Position numbers and translations under genes: made by a program. Positions 43,376 through 52,235 of a stretch of DNA of 64,000 bases are shown here, piece after piece. The notes beneath the pieces were generated by a model, which was not told the origin of the DNA, ran no database searches, and saw only the letters and a program-made list of their open reading frames with translations. The DNA is taken from positions 8,148 to 72,147 of the forward strand of contig NZ_JBDSQX010000099.1 of NCBI RefSeq assembly GCF_039929605.1. Direction: 5' to 3'. Numbering within the stretch: position 1 is the first letter of the stretch; each line of letters opens with the position of its first letter. This DNA is from Pelomonas sp039929605. Lineage in GTDB: Bacteria > Pseudomonadota > Gammaproteobacteria > Burkholderiales > Burkholderiaceae_C.

Positions 43376-44533
43376 TTACTTGCTGGCAGCGGCGGCCGCC
43401 GGGATGGCGGAGGCCGCGCCGGCACCGGCGCCAACGCGCTGCACCGGTGCGCCGTCGACCAGGCTGCCGGTGGGCGCGCGAAGCACTTGGTCGCCCAGGG
43501 CCAGGCCCGAGACGATCACGACCTCGCCGCGGCGGTCGTCGCGCTCGCCGAGCGTCACCGTGACCTTCTTCAACTGATTGCCGGCCACCTTCCAGACGAC
43601 GGCGGTGTCGCCCTGGCGCTGCACCGAGCCTTCGGCCAGCACCAGCGAGCGACGATCGGCGTTCTCGACGCGACCTTCGGCGTAGAGGCCGGCCACCTGC
43701 GGCGCCTTGCTGCGGTCGTTGAACTCGGCGATGAGTTCGACCTGGCGGGTCGTCGCGTTGGCAGAAGCGTCGATGCGGGACAGTTTGCCGCTGAACTCGG
43801 TATCGCCGAAGCCATTGATGCGAAAGGCCACCGGCTGGCCGACCTTGAGTTCACCCAAGCGGTCGGCGGAGACCTGGCCTTCGAAGCGCATGGACGTCGG
43901 GTCGATGACCTTCACGAGTTCGCGGCCGATCTGCACGGTGTCACCGACCGACGTCTTGCGCTCGCTGACGACACCGTCGAACGGTGCGCGGATCTCGGTG
44001 CGAGAGACCTGCTGGCGCGCCGTGGCAGCACGCGCCTTGGCTGCGGCCAGTTCGCTCTGCGCGGCGTTGCGGCGCACTTCGGCGTCTTCGAGGCCTTGCA
44101 TGGAGATCATGCCCTGCTGGTTCAGCGTGCGCTGGCGGGTCAGCACGCGCTCGGTCTGCTCGAAGCTTTGCTGGGCAGCGCGCAAGGCCTCGTCGGCGGA
44201 CGTGAGGCCGTCGCGGATGGAGGTCGGGTCGAGGCGAATGATGAGGTCCCCCGCGCGCACGCGCTCACCGTTGTCCTTGGCCACTTGCACGACGACGGCG
44301 GCCACCTCGGCACGCAGGTCGGCGCGGCGCGCCGGCTCGATGGCGCCGGAGATGACGGCGCCGCCGATCAGGCCGCTCTGCCCCACCGCACGCAGGTCCT
44401 CGGGCGCCAGCAGCAAAGGGGCAGCGGGCTTGGCCGCCGCAGCCTTGGCGTCATCGGGCTTGCCACCCTTGCCGCAGGCGGTGAGGGCCAGGGCCAGCGT
44501 CAGAACGGTGAGGATCGGCGTTGCGCGAGTCAT
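43376..44533 (-). CDS. RND periplasmic adaptor lipoprotein, second copy
   Basis: A 385-aa membrane fusion protein. The N-terminus MTRATPILTVLTLALALTAC ends in a lipobox (LTAC), so it is a lipoprotein anchored to the inner membrane. Then come a lipoyl half-motif RADLRAEVAAVVVQVAKDNG, a coiled hairpin rich in Ala and Gln (about residues 100-175), the second half-motif RAPFDGVVSERKTSVGDTVQ and the beta-barrel (DRLGELKVGQPVAFRINGFG). The C-terminus is an Ala-rich tail. The ATG at 44533 gives the proper signal; 22 upstream codons in frame are not signal-like. First gene of an adaptor-pump operon. Confidence 0.9.
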   Translation of the reverse strand: MTRATPILTVLTLALALTACGKGGKPDDAKAAAAKPAAPLLLAPEDLRAVGQSGLIGGAVISGAIEPARRADLRAEVAAVVVQVAKDNGERVRAGDLIIRLDPTSIRDGLTSADEALRAAQQSFEQTERVLTRQRTLNQQGMISMQGLEDAEVRRNAAQSELAAAKARAATARQQVSRTEIRAPFDGVVSERKTSVGDTVQIGRELVKVIDPTSMRFEGQVSADRLGELKVGQPVAFRINGFGDTEFSGKLSRIDASANATTRQVELIAEFNDRSKAPQVAGLYAEGRVENADRRSLVLAEGSVQRQGDTAVVWKVAGNQLKKVTVTLGERDDRRGEVVIVSGLALGDQVLRAPTGSLVDGAPVQRVGAGAGAASAIPAAAAASK

Positions 44534-44656
44534 GGAAAGACCTTCTTCTGAGGACGGGGTTCGGAAGACAAAACGCTTGAGGGTAACGGCCTGATACAAA
44601 GCCGCCAGAGGTCATGCACGAGGGCCCGGCCTGCGCAACGGACAGGCGCAGCGACG

Positions 44657-45244
44657 TCAGGCCGGCTGCCAGTCGAGTGCCCAGGCGCCCTGCTGCCAGC
44701 GCTGCAGCCACAGCAGGCCGATCAGCGTCTTCGCGTCTGTCAACTCGCCATTGGCCGCCAGGCGGTCGAGTTCGTCGGCTGTATGCGTGACGATCTCCAG
44801 AAACTCGCCATCGTCGAGCTTCTGCTCGCCACGCTGCAGGCCGCGCGCGAAGTAGATGTGGATGCCTTCGTCCGAGTAGGCGATGGCGTTGTGCAGCACG
44901 CCGGCATAGGCCCATTCGGCGGCGCTGTAGCCGGTTTCTTCAAGCAGCTCGCGCTGGCCGCAGACGAGCGGGGCCTCGCCCGCATCAAGCTTGCCGGCCG
45001 GGAACTCCAGCATGACGCGCGCCATCGGGTAGCGGTACTGGCGCTCCATCAGCAGGCGGCCGTCGTCGAGCAGTGGCACAACCATGACGGCGCCAGGATG
45101 GCGGATGTATTCGCGGTGTGAAGTGTTGCCGTCGGGCAGCGCGATGAGGTCGCGGCGTACGTCGAGGAAATGGCCGCGATAGACCTGAGTGCTTTCGAGC
45201 GGGCGCTCGATCAGATGGTCGTCAGGCTCTTGAGACTGGGCCAC
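44657..45244 (-). CDS. nudF: ADP-ribose pyrophosphatase, NUDIX family
   Basis: A 195-aa hydrolase that splits ADP-ribose into AMP and ribose 5-phosphate. The NUDIX box is complete: GKLDAGE, seven residues, then RELLEETGY. The surrounding FLDVRRDLIALPDGN, REYIRHPGAVMVVPLLDDGR and AYSDEGIHIYFARGL match ADP-ribose pyrophosphatases. The GTG at 45244 (AQSQEPDD) is chosen; upstream codons in frame are inside the DUF2818 gene and look non-coding. It overlaps that gene by 23 bp and is the last gene of the complex I operon, an arrangement usual in Burkholderiales. Confidence 0.9.
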   Translation of the reverse strand: MAQSQEPDDHLIERPLESTQVYRGHFLDVRRDLIALPDGNTSHREYIRHPGAVMVVPLLDDGRLLMERQYRYPMARVMLEFPAGKLDAGEAPLVCGQRELLEETGYSAAEWAYAGVLHNAIAYSDEGIHIYFARGLQRGEQKLDDGEFLEIVTHTADELDRLAANGELTDAKTLIGLLWLQRWQQGAWALDWQPA

Positions 45245-45533
45245 GGCGCAGGTATCTCCAGACAAAGCCGGGAAAGCCCAGCGTGATGAAGAGGCAGGCA
45301 CCCGCCGCGTAGAACTCCCAGCCCTGCGCGTGGCGCTGGCCGATGCGGGCCTCCAGCGCAGACCCAACCCCGAAGGTGAGCGCGGCCATCAGCACCAGCT
45401 CCAGCAGCCGCCACCAGGCCGCCTTGGGCGCGCGGCGCGGGCCGACGAGCAGCAGCCGCTCGTTGAAATACGGCAGATTGGCCGCGATGGCGGCCAACGC
45501 AAGGACCAGCCAGACGGCGACGGACTGGTCCAT
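45222..45533 (-). CDS. DUF2818 membrane protein
   Basis: A 103-aa protein of the DUF2818 family with three hydrophobic segments (VAVWLVLALAAIAANLPYF, LLELVLMAALTFGVGSAL, FYAAGACLFITLGFPGFVW) and the family phrase PYFNERLL near residue 21. It lies 13 bp after nuoN. In Burkholderiales this gene commonly trails nuoN, so a role as a lineage-specific complex I accessory or assembly protein is plausible but unproven. Its 3' end overlaps nudF by 23 bp. Confidence 0.85.
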   Translation of the reverse strand: MDQSVAVWLVLALAAIAANLPYFNERLLLVGPRRAPKAAWWRLLELVLMAALTFGVGSALEARIGQRHAQGWEFYAAGACLFITLGFPGFVWRYLRRGPVSRA

Positions 45534-45546
45534 GCCTGGCCGCGCC

Positions 45547-47028
45547 TCAGGTCGCCAAGGCTTGGCGGATCGCGACCTTGCACAGCTCCAGCAGGCCGCC
45601 GGGCAGCAGGCCGAAAACCAGCACTGCCGCGCCGTTCAGCGTCATGACGAAGCGCACATCGGCGGGCGCGGCAAGCGGCGCCATGTCGGTCGGCTCATCG
45701 AAGAACATGACCTTGACGACGCGCAGGTAGTAGAAGGCGCCGATCAGCGACACGACGACCGCAAAGCCCGCCAGCCACAGGTAGAACGGCAGGCCGGTGG
45801 ACACCAGCGCCTGCAGCACGGCAAGCTTGGCGTAGAAGCCGACGGTGGGCGGCAGGCCGGCCAGCGAGAACATGAAGAGCGCCATGACCAGCGCGAACCA
45901 CGGGCTGCGCTTGAAGAGACCGGCGAGGTCCTTGATCTCCTCGGCCTCATGGCCTTGGCGCGACAGCAGGATGATCATGCCGAAGGTGCCCAGCGTCGTC
46001 AGCACGTAGGTGATGGCGTAGAACATGGCCGAGCTGTACGCGTTGGCGGCAGACAAGGTGTTGTTGTTGACGACACCAGAGGCCATGCCCAGCAGCATGA
46101 AACCCATGTTGGCAATGGTCGAGTACGCCAGCATGCGCTTCAGGTTGCTCTGCGCGATGGCCGCCAGGTTGCCGATGAGCAGCGACATGACGGACAGCAC
46201 GATGAGCATCTGCTGCCAGTCCACGGCCAGGCCGATCATGCCCTCGACGAGCAGACGCACGGTGATCGCGAAGGCGGCCAGCTTGGGCGCGCCGCCGATC
46301 AGCAGCGTGACGGCGGTAGGTGCGCCCCGGTAGACGTCGGGCACCCATATGTGGAAGGGTGCGGCACCGAGCTTGAACGCCAGGCCGGCGACGACGAAGA
46401 CGGTGCCGAAAACCAGCACGGACTTGTTCGGAATGCCCTTGGAGATGACGTCGAAGACTTCGGGAATGTTCAGCGAGCCGGTAGCGCCGTACATCATCGA
46501 CAGGCCGTACAGCAGGAAGCCACTCGCCAGCGCGCCGAGGACGAAATACTTCATCGCGGCTTCGGTCGACACGGCATGGTCGCGGCGCAACGCCACCAGC
46601 GCGTACAACGACAAGCTCATCAGTTCCAGGCCGAGGTAGACAACCAGGAAGTTGTTGGCCGACAGCATCACGTTGATGCCCAGCAGCGAGAACAGGCTGA
46701 GGATGAAGAGCTCGCCTTTGAGCATCTCGCGGTGCGCCGCGTAGGGACGCGCGTAGACCAGCGTGATCAGCGTGGCCAGGCAGGCGAAGCCCGCGAGCAA
46801 GTGGCCCATGGGGTCGGCCACCACCATGTTTTGCATGGCGTAGGACGTCGCGCCCGCGTCGTAGTAGTAGAAGTGCATGCCGCCCACGACGACCAGCGTC
46901 AGTTGGGTCAGCCAGTAGGTCGGGCGGCGTTGCTCGTCGGTGACCCACAGGTCCGCCAGCGCAACGACGCAGGCCATCACGAGCAGCAGGATTTCAGGGT
47001 AGATCGCGAGCCAGTTCATGTCGTTCAT
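45547..47028 (-). CDS. nuoN: NADH-quinone oxidoreductase subunit N
   Basis: A 493-aa proton-pumping membrane subunit of complex I, antiporter-like, with about 14 helices. Landmarks are NWLAIYPEILLLVMACVVAL at the start, YLGLELMSLSLYALVALRRD, EAAMKYFVLGALASGFLLYG with its conserved Glu and Lys, KLGAAPFHIWVPDVYRGAPT and SLAGLPPTVGFYAKLAVLQA. The last of the three large antiporter-type subunits in the operon. Length normal. It is 21 bp after nuoM and followed by DUF2818. Confidence 0.96.
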   Translation of the reverse strand: MNDMNWLAIYPEILLLVMACVVALADLWVTDEQRRPTYWLTQLTLVVVGGMHFYYYDAGATSYAMQNMVVADPMGHLLAGFACLATLITLVYARPYAAHREMLKGELFILSLFSLLGINVMLSANNFLVVYLGLELMSLSLYALVALRRDHAVSTEAAMKYFVLGALASGFLLYGLSMMYGATGSLNIPEVFDVISKGIPNKSVLVFGTVFVVAGLAFKLGAAPFHIWVPDVYRGAPTAVTLLIGGAPKLAAFAITVRLLVEGMIGLAVDWQQMLIVLSVMSLLIGNLAAIAQSNLKRMLAYSTIANMGFMLLGMASGVVNNNTLSAANAYSSAMFYAITYVLTTLGTFGMIILLSRQGHEAEEIKDLAGLFKRSPWFALVMALFMFSLAGLPPTVGFYAKLAVLQALVSTGLPFYLWLAGFAVVVSLIGAFYYLRVVKVMFFDEPTDMAPLAAPADVRFVMTLNGAAVLVFGLLPGGLLELCKVAIRQALAT

Positions 47029-47049
47029 TGTTCTTGCCTCTGCTCGGGA

Positions 47050-48525
47050 TCAGGCCGGGATCTTGGTGAGCGCAACGTGCTTGAGCAGCTCGGTGACCGA
47101 CTGGTGCATCACGTCGGTGAAGGGCTTGGGATACAGGCCCATGAAGAGCGTCGCCACGGCCAGCAGGGCCAGCATGAGGAACTCGCGGCTGTTGATGTCG
47201 GTCAGCGCGCGGACCTTGTCGTTGGCGATGTCGCCGAAGTAGACGCGCTTGATCATCCACAGCGTGTAGGCCGCACCGAAGACCAGAGCCGTGGCCGCGA
47301 TGCCGCCCAGCCAGAAGTTGAACTGCACGGTGCCGAGGATGACCAGCCACTCGCCAACGAAACCGGCCGTGGCAGGCAGGCCGCAGTTGGCCATGCCGAA
47401 GAAGACGGCGAAGGCGGCGAACTTGGGCATGGTGTTGACGACACCGCCATAGGCCGCGATCTCTCGCGAATGCACACGGTCGTAGAGCACGCCGATGCAC
47501 AGGAACATGGCGCCCGACACGAAGCCGTGGGCAATCATCTGCACGAGGCCACCGGACACACCGAGCTCGTTGAAGATGAAAAAGCCGAGCGTCACGAAGC
47601 CCATGTGGGCGATAGATGAGTAGGCCACCAGCTTCTTCATGTCCTTCTGCACCAGGGCCACGAGGCCGATGTAGACGACGGCGATTAGCGACATCGCGAT
47701 GATGAGCCAAGCCCATTCGCGAGCCGCATCCGGTGCGATCGGCAGCGAGAAACGCAGGAAGCCGTAGCAACCCAGCTTCAGCATGATGGCCGCCAGCACG
47801 ACGGAGCCGCCGGTGGGCGCCTCGACGTGGGCGTCGGGCAGCCAGGTGTGCACCGGCCACATCGGCACCTTCACCGAGAAGGCGGCCAGGAAGGCGAAGA
47901 AGAGATAGGTCTGCGCCGTACCCGACAGCGGCAGCTTGTGCCAGGTCTGGATGTCGAAGCTGCCACCGGCCTGTGTGTACAGATAGAGCAGCGCGATCAG
48001 CATCAAGAGTGAGCCGGCCAGCGTGTAGAGGAAGAACTTGAAGGCCGCGTAGACGCGGTTCGCGCCGCCCCACACGCCGATGATGATGTACATCGGAATC
48101 AGCGTGGCCTCGAAGAACACGTAGAACAGCATGCCGTCCAGCGCCGAGAACACGCCCACCATCAGACCCGACAGGATCAAGAACGCGCCCATGTACTGGT
48201 TGACGCGCGTCTCGATGACCTCCCAGGCGGAGATGACGACGATGACGGTGATGAAGGCCGTTAGCGGCACGAACCACATCGAGATGCCGTCCACGCCGAG
48301 GTGGTAGTTGATAGCGAAGCGCTCGATCCACGGGTGGTTCTCGACGAACTGCATGGCAGCCGTCGTCGTATCGAACCCAGTGATCAGCGGGACGGTGGCG
48401 AGAAAGCTCGCCACCGCGGCCACCAGGGCCAGCCAGCGCACGGCGTGCGCCTGCTCATCGCGCCCAAGCGCCAGCAGCAAGCCGCCGCAGACGATGGGTA
48501 GAAAAATCGCAAGACTCAGCAACAT
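47050..48525 (-). CDS. nuoM: NADH-quinone oxidoreductase subunit M
   Basis: A 491-aa antiporter-like proton-pumping subunit. The early region has LAIFLPIVCGGLLLALGRDE and NYHLGVDGISMWFVPLTAF. The conserved glutamate lies in FFEATLIPMYIIIGVWGG and the pumping lysine in the segment FLAAFSVKVPMWPVHTWLPD. Later, SSIAHMGFVTLGFFIFNELG and ANCGLPATAGFVGEWLVILG are typical NuoM. Length is normal. It lies 13 bp after nuoL and 21 bp before nuoN in the complex I operon. Confidence 0.96.
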   Translation of the reverse strand: MLLSLAIFLPIVCGGLLLALGRDEQAHAVRWLALVAAVASFLATVPLITGFDTTTAAMQFVENHPWIERFAINYHLGVDGISMWFVPLTAFITVIVVISAWEVIETRVNQYMGAFLILSGLMVGVFSALDGMLFYVFFEATLIPMYIIIGVWGGANRVYAAFKFFLYTLAGSLLMLIALLYLYTQAGGSFDIQTWHKLPLSGTAQTYLFFAFLAAFSVKVPMWPVHTWLPDAHVEAPTGGSVVLAAIMLKLGCYGFLRFSLPIAPDAAREWAWLIIAMSLIAVVYIGLVALVQKDMKKLVAYSSIAHMGFVTLGFFIFNELGVSGGLVQMIAHGFVSGAMFLCIGVLYDRVHSREIAAYGGVVNTMPKFAAFAVFFGMANCGLPATAGFVGEWLVILGTVQFNFWLGGIAATALVFGAAYTLWMIKRVYFGDIANDKVRALTDINSREFLMLALLAVATLFMGLYPKPFTDVMHQSVTELLKHVALTKIPA

Positions 48526-48538
48526 TCTTGTTATCTCC

Positions 48539-50602
48539 TCAAGCCCCGAGCAGCGACTTGAACTGGGGCTCGATGTAGGGCCAGAGCTGCCAGGTCATCA
48601 GACCGGTGACGCCGAGGATCATGACGAGGGCATACCAATACAGGTGGCCGCTCTGCAGGCGGCGCACTAGGCCAGCAATGCCGCCCACCGTGCGGGCCGA
48701 ACCGTTGATGATGAGCCCGTCGATCAGCGCGCCGTCGCCGCCCTTCCACAGGCCGGTGCCCAGGAGACGAGCGCCGCGAGCCAGCACGTTCTCGTTGAAC
48801 CAGTCCAGGAAGTACTTGTTCTCCAGCACGACGATCAGCGGGCGCAGCACCCTGGCCAGCGTGGCCGGGATCTGCGGCGCGACCATGTAGAACACATAGG
48901 CCGTGACGACGCCGGACAGGGCCAGCCAGAAGGGCAGCGAGGTCAGGCCATGCAGGGCCATCGCAGCGGCGCCGTGGAAGTCACCGGCGAGTTCCTCCAT
49001 CGCCGGGTGGGCGTGCTCGTTGACGAGGATGGCATCCTTGAAAAAGTCGCCGAACAGCATCGGCTGGATCGTCATGAAGCCGATGACAACCGACGGAATG
49101 GCCAGCAGTACCAGCGGTACCCAGACAACGGCGGGCGACTCGTGCGGCACGTGCACATGCGCGTCATGCCCGTGGCCATGGTCGTCGTCGTGGTGGTCGT
49201 GTTCGCCCGGGAAGGGCTTGTGACGGAAATTCTCCTTGCCGTGGAAGACGAGAAAGTACATCCGGAACGAGTAGAAGGCCGTCACGAACACGCCGGCGAT
49301 GACGGCGAAGTAGGCGAAGCCCGCAGCCGGAAGATGGCTGGCGTGCACGGCCTCGATGATCGAGTCTTTCGAGTAGAAGCCCGAGAACAGCGGCGTGCCG
49401 ATCAGCGCCAGCGAACCCAGCAGCGACGTGATCCAGGTGATGGGCATGTACTTGCGCAGGCCGCCCATGTTGCGGATGTCCTGATCGTGGTGCATGCCGA
49501 TGATGACGGAGCCCGCGCCGAGGAACAGCAGCGCCTTGAAGAAGGCGTGCGTCATCAGGTGGAACACGCCGACCGAGTAGGCCGAGGCGCCCAGGGCCAC
49601 GGTCATGTAGCCGAGCTGTGACAGCGTCGAGTAGGCGACGACGCGCTTGATGTCGTTCTGGATGATGCCCAGGAATCCCATGAACAGCGCCGTGATCGAG
49701 CCGATCACCATGACGAAGTTCAGCGCCGTGTCGCTCAGCTCGAACAGCGGCGACATGCGCGCCACCATGAAGATGCCGGCCGTCACCATCGTCGCCGCGT
49801 GGATCAGCGCGGAGATGGGCGTCGGGCCTTCCATCGAGTCGGGCAGCCAGACGTGCAGCGGGAACTGCGCCGACTTGCCCATCGCACCGATGAACAGGCA
49901 GATGCAGGTGACCGTCATCAGTGACCAGTCGCCACCCCACAACGGCAGCGGGAAGCTCATCTTCGACAGCAGGTCCGCCTTGGCAAACGTCTCCGCGTAG
50001 TTCAGCGTGCCGCCAAAAGCGACCAGCAGGCCGATGCCGAGGATGAAGCCGAAGTCACCGACCCGGTTCACCAGGAAGGCCTTCATGTTGGCAAAGATGG
50101 CCGTCGGTTTCTTGTACCAGAAGCCGATCAGCAGGTACGACACCAGGCCCACCGCTTCCCAGCCGAAGAACAGCTGCAGCATGTTGTTGCTCATGACCAG
50201 CATCAACATGCTGAACGTGAACAGCGAGATGTACGAGAAGAAGCGCTGGTAGCCGTCGTCCTCTTCCATGTAGCCGATGGTGTAGATGTGCACCATCAGC
50301 GACACGAAGGTCACGACGCACATCATCATGGCGGTCAGACCGTCGATGAGGAAGCCAACTTCCATCTTCAACGAACCGAGGTTCATCCACTCGTAGATGG
50401 TGGCGTTGAAGCGAGCACCATCGACCGCCACGCTGTACAGCGTCTGGGCCGACAGGATGAAGGCGATCAGCACGCCGAGGATGGTGACGATGTGCGAGCC
50501 GCGGCGGCCCACCGTCTTGCCAAAGAAGCCGGCAACGATGGCGCCCGCGAGCGGCGCCAGTGGCACCGTCAGCAGCAGGTTCTGGGAGAGTTGTGCAGAC
50601 AT
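48539..50602 (-). CDS. nuoL: NADH-quinone oxidoreductase subunit L
   Basis: A 687-aa proton-pumping subunit, the largest of the membrane arm, ending in the long lateral helix and anchor that clamps the other antiporter subunits. Landmarks are VGFLIDGLTAMMMCVVTFVS, FFGWEAVGLVSYLLIGFWYK, GAMGKSAQFPLHVWLPDSME and GPTPISALIHAATMVTAGIF. A His/Asp-rich loop (HDHHDDDHGHGHDAHVHV within residues about 465-485) is an unusual hydrophilic insertion that could bind metal ions. It is 11 bp after nuoK. Confidence 0.96.
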   Translation of the reverse strand: MSAQLSQNLLLTVPLAPLAGAIVAGFFGKTVGRRGSHIVTILGVLIAFILSAQTLYSVAVDGARFNATIYEWMNLGSLKMEVGFLIDGLTAMMMCVVTFVSLMVHIYTIGYMEEDDGYQRFFSYISLFTFSMLMLVMSNNMLQLFFGWEAVGLVSYLLIGFWYKKPTAIFANMKAFLVNRVGDFGFILGIGLLVAFGGTLNYAETFAKADLLSKMSFPLPLWGGDWSLMTVTCICLFIGAMGKSAQFPLHVWLPDSMEGPTPISALIHAATMVTAGIFMVARMSPLFELSDTALNFVMVIGSITALFMGFLGIIQNDIKRVVAYSTLSQLGYMTVALGASAYSVGVFHLMTHAFFKALLFLGAGSVIIGMHHDQDIRNMGGLRKYMPITWITSLLGSLALIGTPLFSGFYSKDSIIEAVHASHLPAAGFAYFAVIAGVFVTAFYSFRMYFLVFHGKENFRHKPFPGEHDHHDDDHGHGHDAHVHVPHESPAVVWVPLVLLAIPSVVIGFMTIQPMLFGDFFKDAILVNEHAHPAMEELAGDFHGAAAMALHGLTSLPFWLALSGVVTAYVFYMVAPQIPATLARVLRPLIVVLENKYFLDWFNENVLARGARLLGTGLWKGGDGALIDGLIINGSARTVGGIAGLVRRLQSGHLYWYALVMILGVTGLMTWQLWPYIEPQFKSLLGA

Positions 50603-50613
50603 CTGGTGTGCCC

Positions 50614-50949
50614 TTAGCCCTTGAGCTCGTCGAGTTCTTCGACGTTGATGCTGGCGCGGTTGCGGAACAGCACGACGAGGATGGCCAGGCCGATGGCCGA
50701 CTCGGCCGCCGCGACGGTCAGGATGAAGAACACGAAGACCTGGCCGGCCATCTTGTCGGCCTCGACGGGCAGATAGTGCGAGAAGGCAACGAAGTTCAGG
50801 TTGACCGCCAGCAGCATCAGCTCGATCGCCATCAGCAGCACGATCAGGTTCTTGCGGTTCAGGAAGATGCCGATCACCGACAGCGCGAACAGCATCGCGC
50901 CGAGCGTCAGGAAATGGCCCAGGGTCAATCCAGCAGCGGCGCCGATCAT
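50614..50949 (-). CDS. nuoK: NADH-quinone oxidoreductase subunit K
   Basis: A 111-aa three-helix membrane subunit. Its key glutamates sit in LIVLLMAIELMLLAVNLNFV and VAAAESAIGLAILVVLFRN. LGHFLTLGAMLFALSVIGIF opens the protein and RASINVEELDELKG closes it, all family-typical. The ATG overlaps the nuoJ stop by 4 bp, giving a slightly longer N-terminus (MIGAAAGL) than in E. coli. It helps form the proton path between NuoA/J and NuoN. Confidence 0.96.
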   Translation of the reverse strand: MIGAAAGLTLGHFLTLGAMLFALSVIGIFLNRKNLIVLLMAIELMLLAVNLNFVAFSHYLPVEADKMAGQVFVFFILTVAAAESAIGLAILVVLFRNRASINVEELDELKG

Positions 50950-51590
50950 GCCTTGCCTCCTTCGGTAGGTGAGGCGGGCGGCGCCGGCGTTGCGCTGACG
51001 GTGGGCGCCATCTTGACGATCTTCAGGCGCTGGGCCTTGGTGACCTTGATCTGCTCGGACGGGTCCATGGCGCGCGAGTCCTTGCGGCGGCGCAGCGTCA
51101 AGGCGATGGCCGCGACGATGGCGACCAGCAGCAGCACTGCCGCAATCTGCAGCGGGTACAGGTAGGCGGTGTAGACCTCGATGCCCAGCAGCTTGGTGTT
51201 GCCCATGCTGATCTGCTCGGCGGTGGCCACCGGCGCGTCGGCCAGCTGGAAGCCGCCCATCAGCACGATGCCCATCTCGAAGGCGATCAGTGCCCCCACG
51301 ACGGCCGCGAGCGGCAGGTGCTTCCAGAAGCCTTCACGCATGCTGTCCGTGTTCAGGTCCAGCATCATGACGACGAAGAGGAAGAGCACCATCACCGCGC
51401 CGATGTAGACGAGCACCAGCGCAATCGCCAAGAACTCGGCCTGCAGCAGCATCCAGATGCAGGACGCCGTGAAAAACGACAGGATCAGGAACAGCGCCGC
51501 ATGCACGGTGCTGCGCGCGGTGATGACGCGGAACGACGACACCAGCAAGATGCCGGAGAAGACGTAGAAAAGGATGGTCGTGATGTCCAT
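50946..51590 (-). CDS. nuoJ: NADH-quinone oxidoreductase subunit J
   Basis: A 214-aa membrane subunit with five expected helices in the first 165 residues (ILFYVFSGILLVSSFRVITA, STVHAALFLILSFFTASCIW, LVYIGAVMVLFLFVVMMLDL). The pi-bulge helix with YIGAVMVLFLF is conserved. A hydrophilic tail of about 45 residues, rich in Lys, Ala and Pro, extends into the cytoplasm and is longer than in E. coli. It overlaps nuoK by 4 bp and is separated from nuoI by 146 bp, the only sizeable gap in the operon. Confidence 0.95.
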   Translation of the reverse strand: MDITTILFYVFSGILLVSSFRVITARSTVHAALFLILSFFTASCIWMLLQAEFLAIALVLVYIGAVMVLFLFVVMMLDLNTDSMREGFWKHLPLAAVVGALIAFEMGIVLMGGFQLADAPVATAEQISMGNTKLLGIEVYTAYLYPLQIAAVLLLVAIVAAIALTLRRRKDSRAMDPSEQIKVTKAQRLKIVKMAPTVSATPAPPASPTEGGKA

Positions 51591-51659
51591 ATGTGCTCAG
51601 GCAAACATTGGTGACCTGGATCCGGGGCGTCCGCCGGGCCGTCCCAAGGACGACTCGGG

Positions 51660-51736
51660 CAGATGTGGACGGCGGCGCTTGCCGGCGTTCATCTGCGTCC
51701 CCTCGGGGGACCGGCCGGGTACTCCCGGACGAGGGG
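51660..51736. repeat. structured gap between nuoI and nuoJ
   Basis: Several perfect inverted repeats crowd here: CAGATG/CATCTG (51660-51665, 51690-51695), GTCCCC/GGGGAC (51697-51702, 51706-51711), CCGGG/CCCGG (51715-51719, 51724-51728) and, as an alternative, CCCCTCG/CGAGGGG (51699-51705, 51730-51736). The element begins right after the nuoI stop. It may be a dispersed palindromic repeat or an mRNA-processing site; role not shown. Confidence 0.5.
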
Positions 51737-52225
51737 TCAACGATATTTAGCGTCGGCCTCCTTCTGGGCTGCGATCTCGGTCTCGTATTTGTCACCGACT
51801 GCCAGCAGCATGTCCTTGGTGAAGTACAGGTCGCCGCGCTTTTCTCCGTGGTATTCGAAGATGCTCGTCTCGACGATGGAGTCCACCGGGCAGCTCTCTT
51901 CGCAGAAGCCGCAGAAGATGCACTTGGTCAGGTCGATGTCGTAGCGCGTGGTGCGGCGGCTGCCGTCGGCGCGCACGTCGCTCTCGATGGTGATGGCCAA
52001 CGCCGGGCACACAGCCTCGCAGAGCTTGCAGGCGATGCAGCGCTCTTCACCGTTTTCATAACGGCGCAGCGCATGCAGGCCGCGGAAGCGCGGCGAGAGC
52101 GGTGTCTTCTCCTCGGGGAACTGGATGGTGATGTTGCGCGAGAGGAAATGCCTCCCGGTGAGCTTCATCCCCTTGAGCAGTTCCCAGAGGAAGAACGTCT
52201 TCGCGAAATTCGTGATTGCAGTCAT
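51737..52225 (-). CDS. nuoI: NADH-quinone oxidoreductase subunit I
   Basis: A 162-aa iron-sulfur subunit of the connecting arm. Two [4Fe-4S] motifs are complete: CIACKLCEAVCP and CIFCGFCEESCP, binding clusters N6a and N6b that pass electrons toward NuoB. FLSRNITIQFPEEKTPLSPR and RGLHALRRYENGEERC precede them, and the end EIAAQKEADAKYR is typical. The ATG at 52225 (MTAITNFAKTFFLWEL) is used. It is 10 bp after nuoH. Confidence 0.96.
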   Translation of the reverse strand: MTAITNFAKTFFLWELLKGMKLTGRHFLSRNITIQFPEEKTPLSPRFRGLHALRRYENGEERCIACKLCEAVCPALAITIESDVRADGSRRTTRYDIDLTKCIFCGFCEESCPVDSIVETSIFEYHGEKRGDLYFTKDMLLAVGDKYETEIAAQKEADAKYR

Positions 52226-52235
52226 GGGCGCCGCC

